A stretch of 62,344 bases of DNA from the NCBI RefSeq assembly GCF_000521215.1, contig NZ_KI928933.1, forward strand, positions 116,164-178,507. Direction: 5' to 3'. This document shows, one piece after another, positions 26,073 through 35,694 of the stretch. The notes below the pieces were generated by a model. That model worked only from the letters and a program-made list of their open reading frames with translations. It was not told the DNA's origin and did not search any database. Origin of the DNA: Labrenzia sp. DG1229 (lineage in GTDB: Bacteria; Pseudomonadota; Alphaproteobacteria; Rhizobiales; Stappiaceae). Every line of letters starts with the position of its first letter. The first letter of the stretch is position 1. The position numbers and the translations under genes are program-made.

Positions 26073-27016
26073 CGCCGACTCCGCAAGCGTGGATCGACAA
26101 GCGCGTAGGCGAGGTCGACAGAAAAATTGACGAGGATGACGGCAAAGACCAGAAGCATCACCACGCTTTCAACGACAATCAGATCGCGGGAACTGATCGC
26201 CTGAAAGACCAGGCGGCCAAGACCGGGCAGATAAAAGACATTCTCGATGATGATCGCGCCGGCCAGCAGAAACGAGAACTGGAGCCCCATGATGGTGAGG
26301 ACCGGGATCAGGGCATTGCGCAAGGCATGGCGCCACATTGCCTGACCTCTCGAGAGTCCCTTCGCCCGGGCGGAGCGTATGAAATCCTCCCCGAGCGTGT
26401 CGAGCAGACTGGAACGCATGACGCGCGTCAGAATGCTCGCCTGCGGCAGCGCAAGCGCGACAGCAGGCAATGTCAGAGCCTTGAGACCCGCGAGCACACC
26501 TTCGTCCCAGCCGGGAAAACCACCTGCCGAAAACCAGCGAAGGTTGATGGCGAAGACCAGCACCATCAGCATCGCGAACCAGAAATTCGGAATCGCCACG
26601 CCAAGCTGGGTCACCCCCATCACGCCTGTGTCCACATAGGAACCGCGCCTGGAAGCCGCCCAGATTCCGGCCGGAAAGGCGATCATCGTACTGAGCGTCA
26701 GGGCATAGAGTGCAAGCGGCAACGATACCCACAAACGTTCACCAATCAATTCCGCCACCGGTATCCTGTAGGTGTAGGAGGTGCCGAAATCACCAACGAG
26801 CAGACCGCCGGCCCAGGACAGATACCGCTGGAGAATTGTACCGTTCAGACCAAGCTGTTCACGCAGGGCATTCAGCGTGTCTTCCTGTGCGTTGATGCCA
26901 AGCATGTACGCGGCAGGGTCTCCGGGCACGACTTCGAGGGCCAGGAAAATCACGATGGATGCAGCCACGAGGCTCAACCCAAGAGACAGCAGGCGTTTCA
27001 GGAAATATTGCAGCAT
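26069..27016 (-). CDS. ABC transporter permease, DppB/OppB type
   Basis: A 315-aa inner-membrane protein. It begins with the characteristic FLKRLLSLGLSLVAASIVIF helix, then VPGDPAAYMLG, and carries the EAA-loop region around FIRSARAKGLSRGQAMWRHALRNAL. It is the second permease half. The gene lies 99 bp after the binding-protein gene, beyond a terminator-like hairpin. Confidence 0.93.
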   Translation of the reverse strand: MLQYFLKRLLSLGLSLVAASIVIFLALEVVPGDPAAYMLGINAQEDTLNALREQLGLNGTILQRYLSWAGGLLVGDFGTSYTYRIPVAELIGERLWVSLPLALYALTLSTMIAFPAGIWAASRRGSYVDTGVMGVTQLGVAIPNFWFAMLMVLVFAINLRWFSAGGFPGWDEGVLAGLKALTLPAVALALPQASILTRVMRSSLLDTLGEDFIRSARAKGLSRGQAMWRHALRNALIPVLTIMGLQFSFLLAGAIIIENVFYLPGLGRLVFQAISSRDLIVVESVVMLLVFAVILVNFSVDLAYALVDPRLRSRR

Positions 27017-27072
27017 GAGCCGGTCGCGCGCCTATCGGCAGGTTGTCTCCGGGACAGAAAAGATGAAGGAGC

Positions 27073-27101
27073 AAAAAAGGCGCCCACCTGGAGCGGGCGC
27101 C
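27073..27101 (-). terminator. Intercistronic terminator after the binding-protein gene
   Basis: On the minus strand GGCGCCC (rc of 27095-27101) pairs with GGGCGCC (rc of 27079-27085) and TTTTTT follows (27078-27073). It sits between the solute-binding and permease genes and should dampen permease expression. Confidence 0.75.
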
Positions 27102-27115
27102 CATGTGTCAAGGCG

Positions 27116-28600
27116 TCACTCTTCCCAGGAGACGGCAGTCAGGTCTGTTGCCTGGGTCGGCTGGTTTTTCCAGAGCCCCTTGATCCGAGCATCGGCAACC
27201 GTGGGAAATGCCAGCTGGAACAGGTAGGCGTTCACGTAATCCGCGGCGATCATCTCCTGTGCTTCTTTCAGGAGCGCCGAGCGCTTTTCCGGATCGTTTT
27301 CACTCGTGATAGCCGCGAACAGTTTCTGGAATTCCGGAGTGCCGTACTGGAAATAATAGTCCGGACGCGCATAGATGCCGATATCCATCGGTTCGGTATG
27401 GCTGACGATGGTCAGTCCATAATCCTTGCCCCGGAATACCTGTTCTAGCCATTGCGCCCATTCCAGGTTTGTTATCTCCGTCTCGATGCCAATAGCCCTG
27501 AGCTGAGAGGCAATGATTTCACCGCCCCGGCGCGCATATGAGGGTGGTGGCAGTTTGAGCGTTGTTTCAAAGCCGTCGGGAAACCCGGCCTCGGCCAGGA
27601 GTTTTTTCGAAAGCTCCGGATCATGCTGGCTTGATCCCGTCAGATCGACATAGTCCGGATTGTGCGGGGCGAAGTGCGTTCCGATCGGTGTGCCATAGCC
27701 GAACATCGCACCGTCGATGATTGCCTGCCGGTCAATCGCGTGCGCGATGGCTTCCCGGACCTTGACGTTGTCAAGCGGTGGCAGCTTGTTGTTCATCGCC
27801 AGGATTGTTTCGCCCTCGGTCGAACCGACCAGTACCTGGAATCTCGGATCAGCCTCGAACTGCGGCAGGTTTTCCGGCGCGGGAAAACCGACAAAAGCAT
27901 TGACGTCCTCGGCCATTACCGCGGCAAAGGCCGCCGTCGGGTCGGAGATGAACTTGAATGTGACATTGTCAAGCTTTGCCGGCGTTCCCCAGTAATCCGG
28001 GTTCCTTTCCAGGTCGATCCGGTCTCCCTGCACCCAGTCGGAGAACTTGAAAGCACCGGTTCCAACCGGATTGGTCTTGATGTCGGCGACCGTTTCCGGG
28101 GCAACGATCACCGCGTCGCCCCACGCCAGGTTGAACAGGAAGCTGCTGTTGGCTTCCTTCAGCGTCACCACGACTGTCTGCGGGTCGACAACCGAGACAT
28201 TCTCGATACCGGCGAAAAGTGCCTTCTGGGCATTGGCGCTGTCGTCGGCGCGCGCCCGGTCGAGGCTGAATTTCACATCCTCCGCGGTCATGTCCGAGCC
28301 GTCATGGAACGTGACACCTTCATGCAGCTTGAATGTGTAGGTCTTGCCGTCTTCTGAAATTGTCCAGCTTTCGGCCAGTCCCGGATTGACCGAGCCGTCG
28401 GGGCCAAAGCGCGTGAGGCCTTCGAACACATTCGAATAAAGCACCGAATCGATGGCTCCGGCAGCGGCACCGGTTGGATCCAGATGTGGCGGTTCGAGCT
28501 GCATCGCAACGATGATGTCGCTTTTGGCATCGGCCATACCGATGCTCGCGGCCAGTGCAAGGACGCTGATCAACCCACTCCCAAACTTGTTCAAACGCAT
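27116..28600 (-). CDS. ABC transporter substrate-binding protein, family 5 (DppA/OppA type)
   Basis: A 494-aa periplasmic receptor. The signal peptide spans residues about 1-24 (cleavage near ADA before KSDIIVAMQLEPPHLDP). The body has SBP_bac_5 features: LAESWTISEDGKTYTFKLHEGVTFHDG and VREAIAHAIDRQAIIDGAMFGYG. It captures a peptide or other small organic ligand for the DppBC-DF transporter. ATG 28600 has GGGGAG upstream; in-frame starts as far as 28633 are less likely. It is encoded 29 bp after the M20 peptidase gene. Confidence 0.94.
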   Translation of the reverse strand: MRLNKFGSGLISVLALAASIGMADAKSDIIVAMQLEPPHLDPTGAAAGAIDSVLYSNVFEGLTRFGPDGSVNPGLAESWTISEDGKTYTFKLHEGVTFHDGSDMTAEDVKFSLDRARADDSANAQKALFAGIENVSVVDPQTVVVTLKEANSSFLFNLAWGDAVIVAPETVADIKTNPVGTGAFKFSDWVQGDRIDLERNPDYWGTPAKLDNVTFKFISDPTAAFAAVMAEDVNAFVGFPAPENLPQFEADPRFQVLVGSTEGETILAMNNKLPPLDNVKVREAIAHAIDRQAIIDGAMFGYGTPIGTHFAPHNPDYVDLTGSSQHDPELSKKLLAEAGFPDGFETTLKLPPPSYARRGGEIIASQLRAIGIETEITNLEWAQWLEQVFRGKDYGLTIVSHTEPMDIGIYARPDYYFQYGTPEFQKLFAAITSENDPEKRSALLKEAQEMIAADYVNAYLFQLAFPTVADARIKGLWKNQPTQATDLTAVSWEE

Positions 28601-28629
28601 AGCTCTCCCCATCTTTCGACGCCGCCTTT

Positions 28630-29913
28630 TCACGGCTGTGCCAGTAGCTCGATCAGCGACCGGCCCATGACCTTCGCAGAATCGAGCATGTCTTCCACAC
28701 CAACATATTCATCCGGTTTGTGTGCAAGATCCAGAATTCCCGGACCATAGGCGATGCAGTTTTTCAGTTTTCCGATCCGGTCGATGTGTTTCTGGTCGTA
28801 AGTTCCCGGACTCACGACATATTCCGCCTCTTTTCCAAGCGTTTCCTCGATTGCCCTGGCAATCGTCCTGACAACCGGCGCTTCCTTGTCGGTCATCGTC
28901 GGCAGGACCCGGTGCAATTCCCGGACATCATACCTGAATGACGCCCGTTTGTTCTCAACATCCTTCAATACCTGGAGAAATTCCGCCTGTACTTCATCAA
29001 TGTTCTCTTCCAGTAGGAAACGTCGGTCGACAATCATCCGGCAGCTGTCGGGGACACACGGACTGGGAAGTCCGGTGAAGTCGTCATCGCCTTCCGCCTG
29101 ACCGCCATGGATTGAGTTGATGTTGAGCGTCGACTGCCGCGCTCCTTCCGGAACGACCGGCATTTCCGTCCGCTTTTCCGCGAGAGCCGGAAACAGGCTG
29201 TGTTCCATTTCGTCCAGAACCGCACCCATATGCCGGACGGCGCAATCACCGAGGAACGGCATCGAACCGTGGGCGATTTCACCGTAGGTCTCGACCTCCG
29301 CCCACCAGACGCCCCTGTGACCGAGGCAGATCCGATCCTTGTTCAGCGGCTCCGGGATGATGACGTGCTGTACGCGCTCCGGGTCGAAGAAGCCCTTCTC
29401 GGCCAGATAGGCAACACCACCATAGCCGCCGGACTCCTCGTCCGCCGTTCCGCTGACCTCAATCGCACCCGAAAAATCCGGATGGGTCGCGAGGAAAGCT
29501 TCCACAGCGATGATGCTCGCAGCCAGTCCGCCCTTCATGTCACAGGCGCCGCGCCCATAGATCTTGCCGTCCTCGAATTCGCCGCCGAAGGGATCCTTGC
29601 TCCAGCCGTGCCCGACATCGACGACATCGATGTGGCTGTTGAAGTGAACACATTCACCCGGCCGCTTCCCGTCGCGCCGCGCAATGACATTCCATCTGGG
29701 ATATTTATCGCTGTCACCCGGGGTTCCAAATGCGCGAACGAGTTCAATTTCAAAACCGCTCTTCTTCAGCCGGCACGCGAGATAGTCGCAGATCTCCCGA
29801 TAATTCTCACCCGGGGGATTGAGCGTCGGGATGCGCAACAGTTCCTGTGTCAGCACGACAAGGTCGTCACGCCTTTCATCAATTTCCCGAATCAACTGCT
29901 CGGCCAATGCCAT
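28630..29913 (-). CDS. M20 family metallopeptidase (ArgE/DapE/CPG2-like)
   Basis: A 427-aa di-zinc amidohydrolase. Metal-ligand motifs are HFNSHIDVVDVG (His, Asp), GRGACDMKGG (Asp) and DEESGGYGG (the Glu-Glu pair of catalytic base and ligand). A C-terminal EYVVSPGTYDQKHIDRIG region may give the last histidine. It hydrolyses an N-acyl or peptide bond. As first gene of the operon with a peptide-type ABC importer and an aldehyde dehydrogenase, it probably processes the imported compound. The promoter region is shared with the divergent PAS-LuxR gene. Confidence 0.92.
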   Translation of the reverse strand: MALAEQLIREIDERRDDLVVLTQELLRIPTLNPPGENYREICDYLACRLKKSGFEIELVRAFGTPGDSDKYPRWNVIARRDGKRPGECVHFNSHIDVVDVGHGWSKDPFGGEFEDGKIYGRGACDMKGGLAASIIAVEAFLATHPDFSGAIEVSGTADEESGGYGGVAYLAEKGFFDPERVQHVIIPEPLNKDRICLGHRGVWWAEVETYGEIAHGSMPFLGDCAVRHMGAVLDEMEHSLFPALAEKRTEMPVVPEGARQSTLNINSIHGGQAEGDDDFTGLPSPCVPDSCRMIVDRRFLLEENIDEVQAEFLQVLKDVENKRASFRYDVRELHRVLPTMTDKEAPVVRTIARAIEETLGKEAEYVVSPGTYDQKHIDRIGKLKNCIAYGPGILDLAHKPDEYVGVEDMLDSAKVMGRSLIELLAQP

Positions 29914-29963
29914 GGAAGAGGGCCCTTTGCTGGCAAAACTGCGGATAACTATGCTATTCTTCG

Positions 29964-29985
29964 CCTACGGTGCCAATACCGTAGG
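29964..29985. promoter_or_regulatory. Perfect inverted repeat between the M20 peptidase and PAS-LuxR genes
   Basis: CCTACGGT (29964-29971) and ACCGTAGG (29978-29985) are exact inverted copies separated by GCCAAT. The site lies 13 bp before the regulator start and 51 bp from the divergent peptidase start. The size and symmetry fit a LuxR/FixJ-type dimer site. Confidence 0.65.
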
Positions 29986-29998
29986 AACACGGTGACCC

Positions 29999-30553
29999 AT
30001 GCATGAATTTGAAGCACTTGCCTTTGACTATGCGCCTATGGGTCTCGCGCTGACCGAGCATCGCATCATCAGAACCTGCAACCAGACCTTTGCCGACATG
30101 TTCGGCTACGGCAAGGAGCACCTGATCGGGCGCAGCTTTCGCCTGCTTTACGGGTCCGACGAGGAGTTTCACCAGATCCGGGATATCGGGCTCAAACCCC
30201 TCAGCCAATCGCTTCCATATATTGACGAGCGATTGATGCGAAGGGCCGACGGAACCCGTATCTGGTGCCGTTTCCGGGCCAGAACCCTTACGCCGGACAT
30301 GCCGCTCGCACGTACCGTCCTCAGCTTCGCGCCGATCGATGACACCAGCAAGGGACCCAAATTGACCCCCCGGGAACGGGACGTGCTGCTGCTGCTTTCG
30401 CAAGGGCAGACAAGCAAAGAAATGGCGCGTGTTCTGGGGCTTTCGCCGCGCACTGTGGAAGATGTGCGTGCAAGGCTCTTGAAGAAATTCAAGGTGAAGA
30501 ACGTTGCAGTGCTTCTGGCGAGGCTTACAGGTCACCGGGTCAGAAAACTATAG
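29999..30553 (+). CDS. PAS domain-containing LuxR-type HTH regulator
   Basis: A 184-aa protein. It has an N-terminal PAS sensor (residues about 5-100, with NQTFADMFGYGKEHLIGRSFRLLY) and a C-terminal LuxR/FixJ helix-turn-helix (about 120-180, LTPRERDVLLLLSQGQTSKEMARVLGLS). No receiver domain or phosphorylation site is seen, so control is probably by ligand or redox sensing in PAS. It is divergent from the peptidase-ABC-ALDH operon, and the 22-bp palindrome between them is its most likely target. A downstream target could be the prkA operon, but only a half-site (ACCGTAG at 30692) is there. Confidence 0.9.
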   Translation: MHEFEALAFDYAPMGLALTEHRIIRTCNQTFADMFGYGKEHLIGRSFRLLYGSDEEFHQIRDIGLKPLSQSLPYIDERLMRRADGTRIWCRFRARTLTPDMPLARTVLSFAPIDDTSKGPKLTPRERDVLLLLSQGQTSKEMARVLGLSPRTVEDVRARLLKKFKVKNVAVLLARLTGHRVRKL

Positions 30554-30895
30554 CTCCTCGCATTGCCTGCATCAGGTTTTCAGCAGGCTTTGCTGATGCT
30601 GAAATTCTCCAATAAAATAATAATTTCAGTACCTTGTGGTATATTTTGGCGTCAACTCCCGTTTCGCGGACCAACATTTGTTCCGTCAGGTACCGTAGCT
30701 TTGTTTCTGATGCCGTTCCCGGATTCCGGGCAGATATTGCCTTCATGATGGCAAAATCGATCAAAATCGCCTGCTAATTTTTTTTGAAGGCGAAATTTTT
30801 GCGAAACCCGAAAGTTTAAGTTGCCACGACGGTTGAAAGCCCCATCTAATTTAATAGGGGCAGGTACTCTGGGAGCGCCTAGCTGGAAGTGGAAC
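30554..30895 (+). other. Gene-free region upstream of prkA
   Basis: A 342-bp AT-richer gap with no convincing gene. It holds a weak stem TTTCAGCA/TGCTGAAA (around 30578-30604) after the LuxR gene, a T8 run near 30778, and a GCCCC/GGGGC stem at 30839-30861 in the prkA leader. No clear sigma-70 promoter could be placed; the promoter may use an alternative sigma factor. Confidence 0.4.
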
Positions 30896-32830
30896 ATGGA
30901 GATATATACACGGTTCGCCGAGGACTACAGAAATAGACACCTGGAAGAGATTTCGATCCAGGATTACCTGCTGGGATGCAGGGACGATCCCTTGATGCGC
31001 GCGACCTCAGCCGAACGCATGATGGCTGCGATAGGAGAGCCCGAGGTCATCGATACGAGCCAGGATCAACGGCTTGGCCGGATTTTCATGAACCGGACGA
31101 TAAAGCGTTACGCACCTTTCAAAAATCTGTTCGGAATGGAATCGACGATCGAACGTATCGTCGGGTTTTTCCGCCATGCCAGCCAGGGTCTGGAAGAGCG
31201 CAAGCAGATCCTCTACCTGCTAGGCCCGGTCGGCGGCGGCAAGTCCAGTATTGCCGAAATTCTCAAGAAACTGATTGAACAGGAACCCATCTATGTCCTG
31301 AAGGCGGGCGACCAGATCAGTCCGGTTTACGAATCTCCTCTCGGTCTTTTCAGTGCCAACCGCGTGGGCGACCTGCTGGAGGACAAGTACAACATCCCCA
31401 GGCGTCTGCTGACCGGACTGATATCACCGTGGGCAACCAAGCGGCTGGATGAATATGATGGCGACATTTCCAAGTTTTCCATCGTCAAACTCTATCCCTC
31501 CCGGTTGCGCCAGATCGGCGTCACCAAGACGGAACCCGGCGACGAAAACAACCAGGATGTCTCCGCGCTTGTCGGGAAACTCGACATTCGCAAGCTGGAA
31601 GAGTTCAGCCAGGACGATCCGGATGCCTACAGCTATTCAGGAGCCTTGAACCGCACCACCCAGGGCCTGATGGAATTCGTCGAAATGTTCAAGGCCCCCA
31701 TCAAGGTACTGCACCCGTTGCTGACCGCGACCCAGGAAGGGTCGTATGTCGGTACGGAAAACATCGGTGCGTTGCCCTTCCAGGGACTCATACTCGCACA
31801 CTCGAACGAATCCGAATGGAGCCAGTTCAAGAGCAACAAGAACAACGAGGCCTTTCTCGACCGGATAAGTGTCGTGAAGGTACCTTATTGCCTGCGGGCA
31901 ACCGGCGAAGCCGACATCTATGGCAAACTGCTGAGCCAGAGTGCGCTCGCCGAAGCATCATGTGCCCCCGAAACCCTGCCGTTATTGGCACGGTTCAGCG
32001 TCCTGACGAGACTTCACGAGCACGAAAATTCAACGCTTTATTCCAAATTGCGTGTTTATGACGGTGAAATGCTGAAGGATTCCGATCCCAAGGCGAAATC
32101 GCTGCAGGAGTATCGTGACGCGGCCGGTGTCGACGAGGGCATGAACGGAATTTCGACCCGCTTTGCCTTCAAGGTCCTGTCGGAAACCTTCAACCACGAT
32201 ACGGAAGAAATATCCGCCGATCCCGTTCATCTGATGTACGTGCTCGAACAGGCCATCCGGCGCGAACAGTTTGATGCGGAAACCGAGAGCAGATATCTGG
32301 ATTTCCTCAAGACAGAACTGGCTCCGCACTACGCCGAGTTCATCGGCAACGAAATCCAGAAAGCCTATCTGGAGTCCTACACGGATTATGGCCAGAACCT
32401 GTTCGACCGCTACATCGCCTATGCCGATGCGTGGATCGAGGAACAGGACTACAAGGACCCGGACACAGGCCAGATATTCGACCGGGGCGTGCTGGAAAAG
32501 GAACTTGAGAAAATCGAGCAGCCCGCCGGCGTTGCAAATCCAAAGGACTTCCGCAACGAAGTGGTGAAATTCGTGCTCAGGGCCCGAGCGGAGAACCAGG
32601 GCCAGAACCCGGACTGGCGCCGCTACGAGAAACTGCGCCAGGTCATCGAAAAGCGCATGTTCGGCAAGGTCGAAGAGTTGCTTCCCGTGATCAGCTTCGG
32701 CGCCAAGCGCGACAAGAAGACCGACGAGAAACACCACGAGTTCGTCGAACGCATGACCGGGCACGGCTACACGAAGCGGCAGGTTCGGCGGCTGGTCGAG
32801 TGGTACATGCGTGTGAACAAGGCCGGGTAG
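30896..32830 (+). CDS. prkA: PrkA-type serine protein kinase / AAA+ protein (YeaG family)
   Basis: A 644-aa protein, the same length as E. coli YeaG and alignable over its whole length: start MEIYTRFAEDY, Walker A GPVGGGKSS at 110-118, long identical blocks such as KTEPGDENNQD and APIKVLHPLLTATQEG, and a C-terminal kinase-like domain ending VEWYMRVNKAG. It is a cytoplasmic stress and stationary-phase protein reported to have kinase or AAA protease activity. ATG 30896 has GGAAGTGG upstream and matches the family N-terminus; the in-frame upstream extension does not. It is the first gene of prkA-yeaH-spoVR. Confidence 0.96.
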   Translation: MEIYTRFAEDYRNRHLEEISIQDYLLGCRDDPLMRATSAERMMAAIGEPEVIDTSQDQRLGRIFMNRTIKRYAPFKNLFGMESTIERIVGFFRHASQGLEERKQILYLLGPVGGGKSSIAEILKKLIEQEPIYVLKAGDQISPVYESPLGLFSANRVGDLLEDKYNIPRRLLTGLISPWATKRLDEYDGDISKFSIVKLYPSRLRQIGVTKTEPGDENNQDVSALVGKLDIRKLEEFSQDDPDAYSYSGALNRTTQGLMEFVEMFKAPIKVLHPLLTATQEGSYVGTENIGALPFQGLILAHSNESEWSQFKSNKNNEAFLDRISVVKVPYCLRATGEADIYGKLLSQSALAEASCAPETLPLLARFSVLTRLHEHENSTLYSKLRVYDGEMLKDSDPKAKSLQEYRDAAGVDEGMNGISTRFAFKVLSETFNHDTEEISADPVHLMYVLEQAIRREQFDAETESRYLDFLKTELAPHYAEFIGNEIQKAYLESYTDYGQNLFDRYIAYADAWIEEQDYKDPDTGQIFDRGVLEKELEKIEQPAGVANPKDFRNEVVKFVLRARAENQGQNPDWRRYEKLRQVIEKRMFGKVEELLPVISFGAKRDKKTDEKHHEFVERMTGHGYTKRQVRRLVEWYMRVNKAG

Positions 32831-32850
32831 CCCGGGAGGCCGATTGAAAG

Positions 32851-34173
32851 ATGGCACATTTCATCGACCGCCGATTGAACCCGAAAGACAAGAGCCTGAG
32901 CAATAGACGCCGATTTCTCAAGCGGGTCCGGTCGCAGATCAAAAAAGCGGTCGAGGACGCCGTTCGAGAGCGTGGTATTGCCGATGTCGACCGGGGAAAA
33001 GATGTCACCGTTCCGACCAAGGGGGTGGCCGAACCGTCTTTCCGCAAGTCGGCGGATGGCGGACGCCGGGAACGGGTTTTTACCGGCAACAAGTCCTTCC
33101 AGACAGGCGACAGGATCGAAAAACCTCCCCGAGGAGGAGGCGGCGGTGGCGGACGGCAGGGATCACCGGACGGTGACGGCGAAGACGACTTCCTGTTCGC
33201 CCTTTCCAGGGAAGAATTTCTGGACTTTTTCTTCGATGATCTCGAACTGCCGGACCTGATCAAGCAGAGCCTGAAGGAAATCACCCGAACGCATCCGCAC
33301 CGGGCCGGATATTCCACGTCCGGCGCCCCGGCCAATATCAATATTGCGCGTACGATGCGCAATGCGCTCGGGCGCAGGATCGGACTGAAAAGGCCCAAAG
33401 ACAAGGAAGCCGAGGATCTCCTGAAGCAAATTCTCCAACTCGAGAAGGTCGCCTCTCCCACCTCCGAGCAGCGTGAGGAACTGGCCTCGTTGCGTGCCAG
33501 ATACAAGGAGGTCATCAGGCGGCGAAAGGTGGTCGCCTATATCGACCCGCTGGATGTGCGGTACAACTATTTCGAACAGCAACCGGAACCCAATGCCAAC
33601 GCGGTGATGTTCTGCCTGATGGATGTTTCCGCCTCAATGGGGGAGCGCGAAAAGGATCTCGCCAAGCGCTTTTTCATGCTGCTGCACCTTTTCCTGAGCC
33701 GCCGCTATGAAAAAACCGAGATTGTCTTCATTCGTCACACCCATGATGCGTCGGAAGTCGACGAGGATACTTTCTTCTATTCGCCGCAAACCGGCGGCAC
33801 CGTGGTCAGCACGGCGCTCGTGGTCATGAAGGAAGTGATCGAAGCGCGGTATCCGCCGTCGGAGTGGAACATCTATGCAGCGCAGGCGTCCGATGGAGAG
33901 AATTTCAGCGGCGATTCACGGAAATGCGTCTCACTGCTGAGCGAAGACCTGATGCGGATCTGCCAGTACTTCGCCTATGTCGAAATCGTCGGCGAAGACG
34001 AGGCCCAGTTGATCAACAGCGAAGCCACCGGCATGGAACTCTGGGAGTCCTACGGCCGGGTGGCGGAGATCTGGCCCAATTTTGCACGCAAGCGTGTTTC
34101 GGCGATCGCCGACATCTATCCGGTTTTCCGCGAGCTGTTCGCACGCGAACCTGCAGGGAAAAACCATGGCTAA
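32851..34173 (+). CDS. yeaH: YeaH/YhbH family (DUF444) protein
   Basis: A 440-aa cytoplasmic protein. The basic N-terminus MAHFIDRRLNPKDKSLSNRRRF is family-typical. It is followed by a Gly-rich linker at residues 94-101, and a von Willebrand A-like domain with a MIDAS-type DVSAS (258-262). This family is always found with PrkA and SpoVR and probably works in the same stress pathway. It follows prkA by 20 bp, and its end overlaps the spoVR start by 8 bp. Confidence 0.95.
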   Translation: MAHFIDRRLNPKDKSLSNRRRFLKRVRSQIKKAVEDAVRERGIADVDRGKDVTVPTKGVAEPSFRKSADGGRRERVFTGNKSFQTGDRIEKPPRGGGGGGGRQGSPDGDGEDDFLFALSREEFLDFFFDDLELPDLIKQSLKEITRTHPHRAGYSTSGAPANINIARTMRNALGRRIGLKRPKDKEAEDLLKQILQLEKVASPTSEQREELASLRARYKEVIRRRKVVAYIDPLDVRYNYFEQQPEPNANAVMFCLMDVSASMGEREKDLAKRFFMLLHLFLSRRYEKTEIVFIRHTHDASEVDEDTFFYSPQTGGTVVSTALVVMKEVIEARYPPSEWNIYAAQASDGENFSGDSRKCVSLLSEDLMRICQYFAYVEIVGEDEAQLINSEATGMELWESYGRVAEIWPNFARKRVSAIADIYPVFRELFAREPAGKNHG

Positions 34174-35674
34174 GCGCGCAACAAATCCAAAATCCGGACT
34201 GCTGTTCGACCAGGCCGACTGGGATTTCGACACGCTGTGGCGCACCTTCGATGCAATCGAGCAGGTGGCGCGGGAAGACCTTGAGCTGGATTTCTATCCG
34301 AACCAGATCGAGATCATATCTTCCGAGCAGATGCTCGACGCCTATTCCTCCATCGGAATGCCGCTGATGTATCATCACTGGTCATTCGGCAAGCATTTCC
34401 TCGGTCACGAGCGTCTTTACCGCAAGGGTGCGCGCGGGCTTGCCTATGAAATCGTCATCAACTCGAACCCCTGCATAAGCTACTGCCTTGAAGAGAACAC
34501 CATGCCGCTGCAGGCACTGGTGATGGCTCATGCCGCGTTCGGGCACAATCACTTCTTCAAGTCCAACCATCTGTTCGAACAATGGACTGACGCCGACGGC
34601 ATTCTCGATTATCTGGAGTATGCACGACGGTTCATCGCCAGTTGCGAGGAAAAGCACGGACTGGACGACGTCGAGGCAACACTTGATGCAGCACATTCGC
34701 TCATGCCGCACGGTGTGTTCAGGCATCGCCGGCCCAGGCAGTTGTCCCTCCGTGAGGCCGAGGAGCAAAGGCAGGCAAGGATCGCAGCAGCGGAACAGAA
34801 TGTCTATTACCTCTGGAACACCATTCCCAACACGGACGAAGGGCAGCAGTCACAGGATTCAGGCCTTCTCGACCGCAAACGCGAGATGCAGCTTCCGGAA
34901 GAAAACCTGCTCTATTTCCTGGAACACTACAGTCCTGTTCTCACATCCTGGCAACGCGAAATCCTGCGGATCGTTCGCAATATCGGCCAGTATTTCTATC
35001 CGCAGAAACAGACCAAGGTCATGAACGAAGGCTGCGCCTGTTTCGTCCACTACTACATTCTCAACAAGCTGCACGAACAGGGCCGCCTGAGCGACGGCGC
35101 CATGCTGGAAATTCTTCACAGCCATACGAATGTCCTGACCCAGCCCGACTTCGACGATCCGCGATTTTCCGGCATCAATCCCTATGCGCTCGGGTTCGCC
35201 ATGATGGAGGACATCAAGCGGGTCTGCCTGAATCCCACAGAAGAAGACCGCGAGTGGTTTCCCGACATTGCCGGCAGCGGAGACTGGCGAAATGTCCTGA
35301 AGCACGCATGGGCCAACTATCGAGACGAAAGCTTTATCCAGCAGTTCCTGTCGCCCGCGATCATGCGCCGTTTCCGAATGTTTGCGATATCCGACGAGTC
35401 CTCATCGCGGTACTGCACGGTGACCGGCATTCACAATTCCCACGGCTACAGACATCTGAGGGATGCCCTTGCCCGTGATCACGACCTCTCCGCACTCGAA
35501 CCGGACATTCAGGTCGCGGATGCCGATCTTCTTGGTGATCGTTGCCTGCATCTGAAGGCCGTTCGACGCAATTCCGTTCCGCTTGACGCCGATGGCAAAT
35601 TGGCAACGCTCAAACATGTCGAACGGCTTTGGGGATACAAGGTAGAAATCACCGAAGTCGACGCGCAACGCTGA
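34166..35674 (+). CDS. spoVR: SpoVR family protein (YcgB-like)
   Basis: A 502-aa protein. The family signature is near the N-terminus (DFYPNQIEIISSEQMLDAYSSIGMP, then YHHWSFGKHF), with a glutamate-and-histidine-rich centre (VMNEGCACFVHYYILNKLHEQG) and a C-terminal beta domain. The family name comes from B. subtilis cortex formation; in non-sporulating proteobacteria it is a stress-operon protein of unknown mechanism. ATG 34166 overlaps yeaH and has AGGGA upstream. The gene ends 20 bp before the end of the convergent CIS ATPase gene, with no terminator visible. Confidence 0.95.
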   Translation: MAKRATNPKSGLLFDQADWDFDTLWRTFDAIEQVAREDLELDFYPNQIEIISSEQMLDAYSSIGMPLMYHHWSFGKHFLGHERLYRKGARGLAYEIVINSNPCISYCLEENTMPLQALVMAHAAFGHNHFFKSNHLFEQWTDADGILDYLEYARRFIASCEEKHGLDDVEATLDAAHSLMPHGVFRHRRPRQLSLREAEEQRQARIAAAEQNVYYLWNTIPNTDEGQQSQDSGLLDRKREMQLPEENLLYFLEHYSPVLTSWQREILRIVRNIGQYFYPQKQTKVMNEGCACFVHYYILNKLHEQGRLSDGAMLEILHSHTNVLTQPDFDDPRFSGINPYALGFAMMEDIKRVCLNPTEEDREWFPDIAGSGDWRNVLKHAWANYRDESFIQQFLSPAIMRRFRMFAISDESSSRYCTVTGIHNSHGYRHLRDALARDHDLSALEPDIQVADADLLGDRCLHLKAVRRNSVPLDADGKLATLKHVERLWGYKVEITEVDAQR

Positions 35675-35694
35675 GCCAGGACTTGAAGCTGTCG

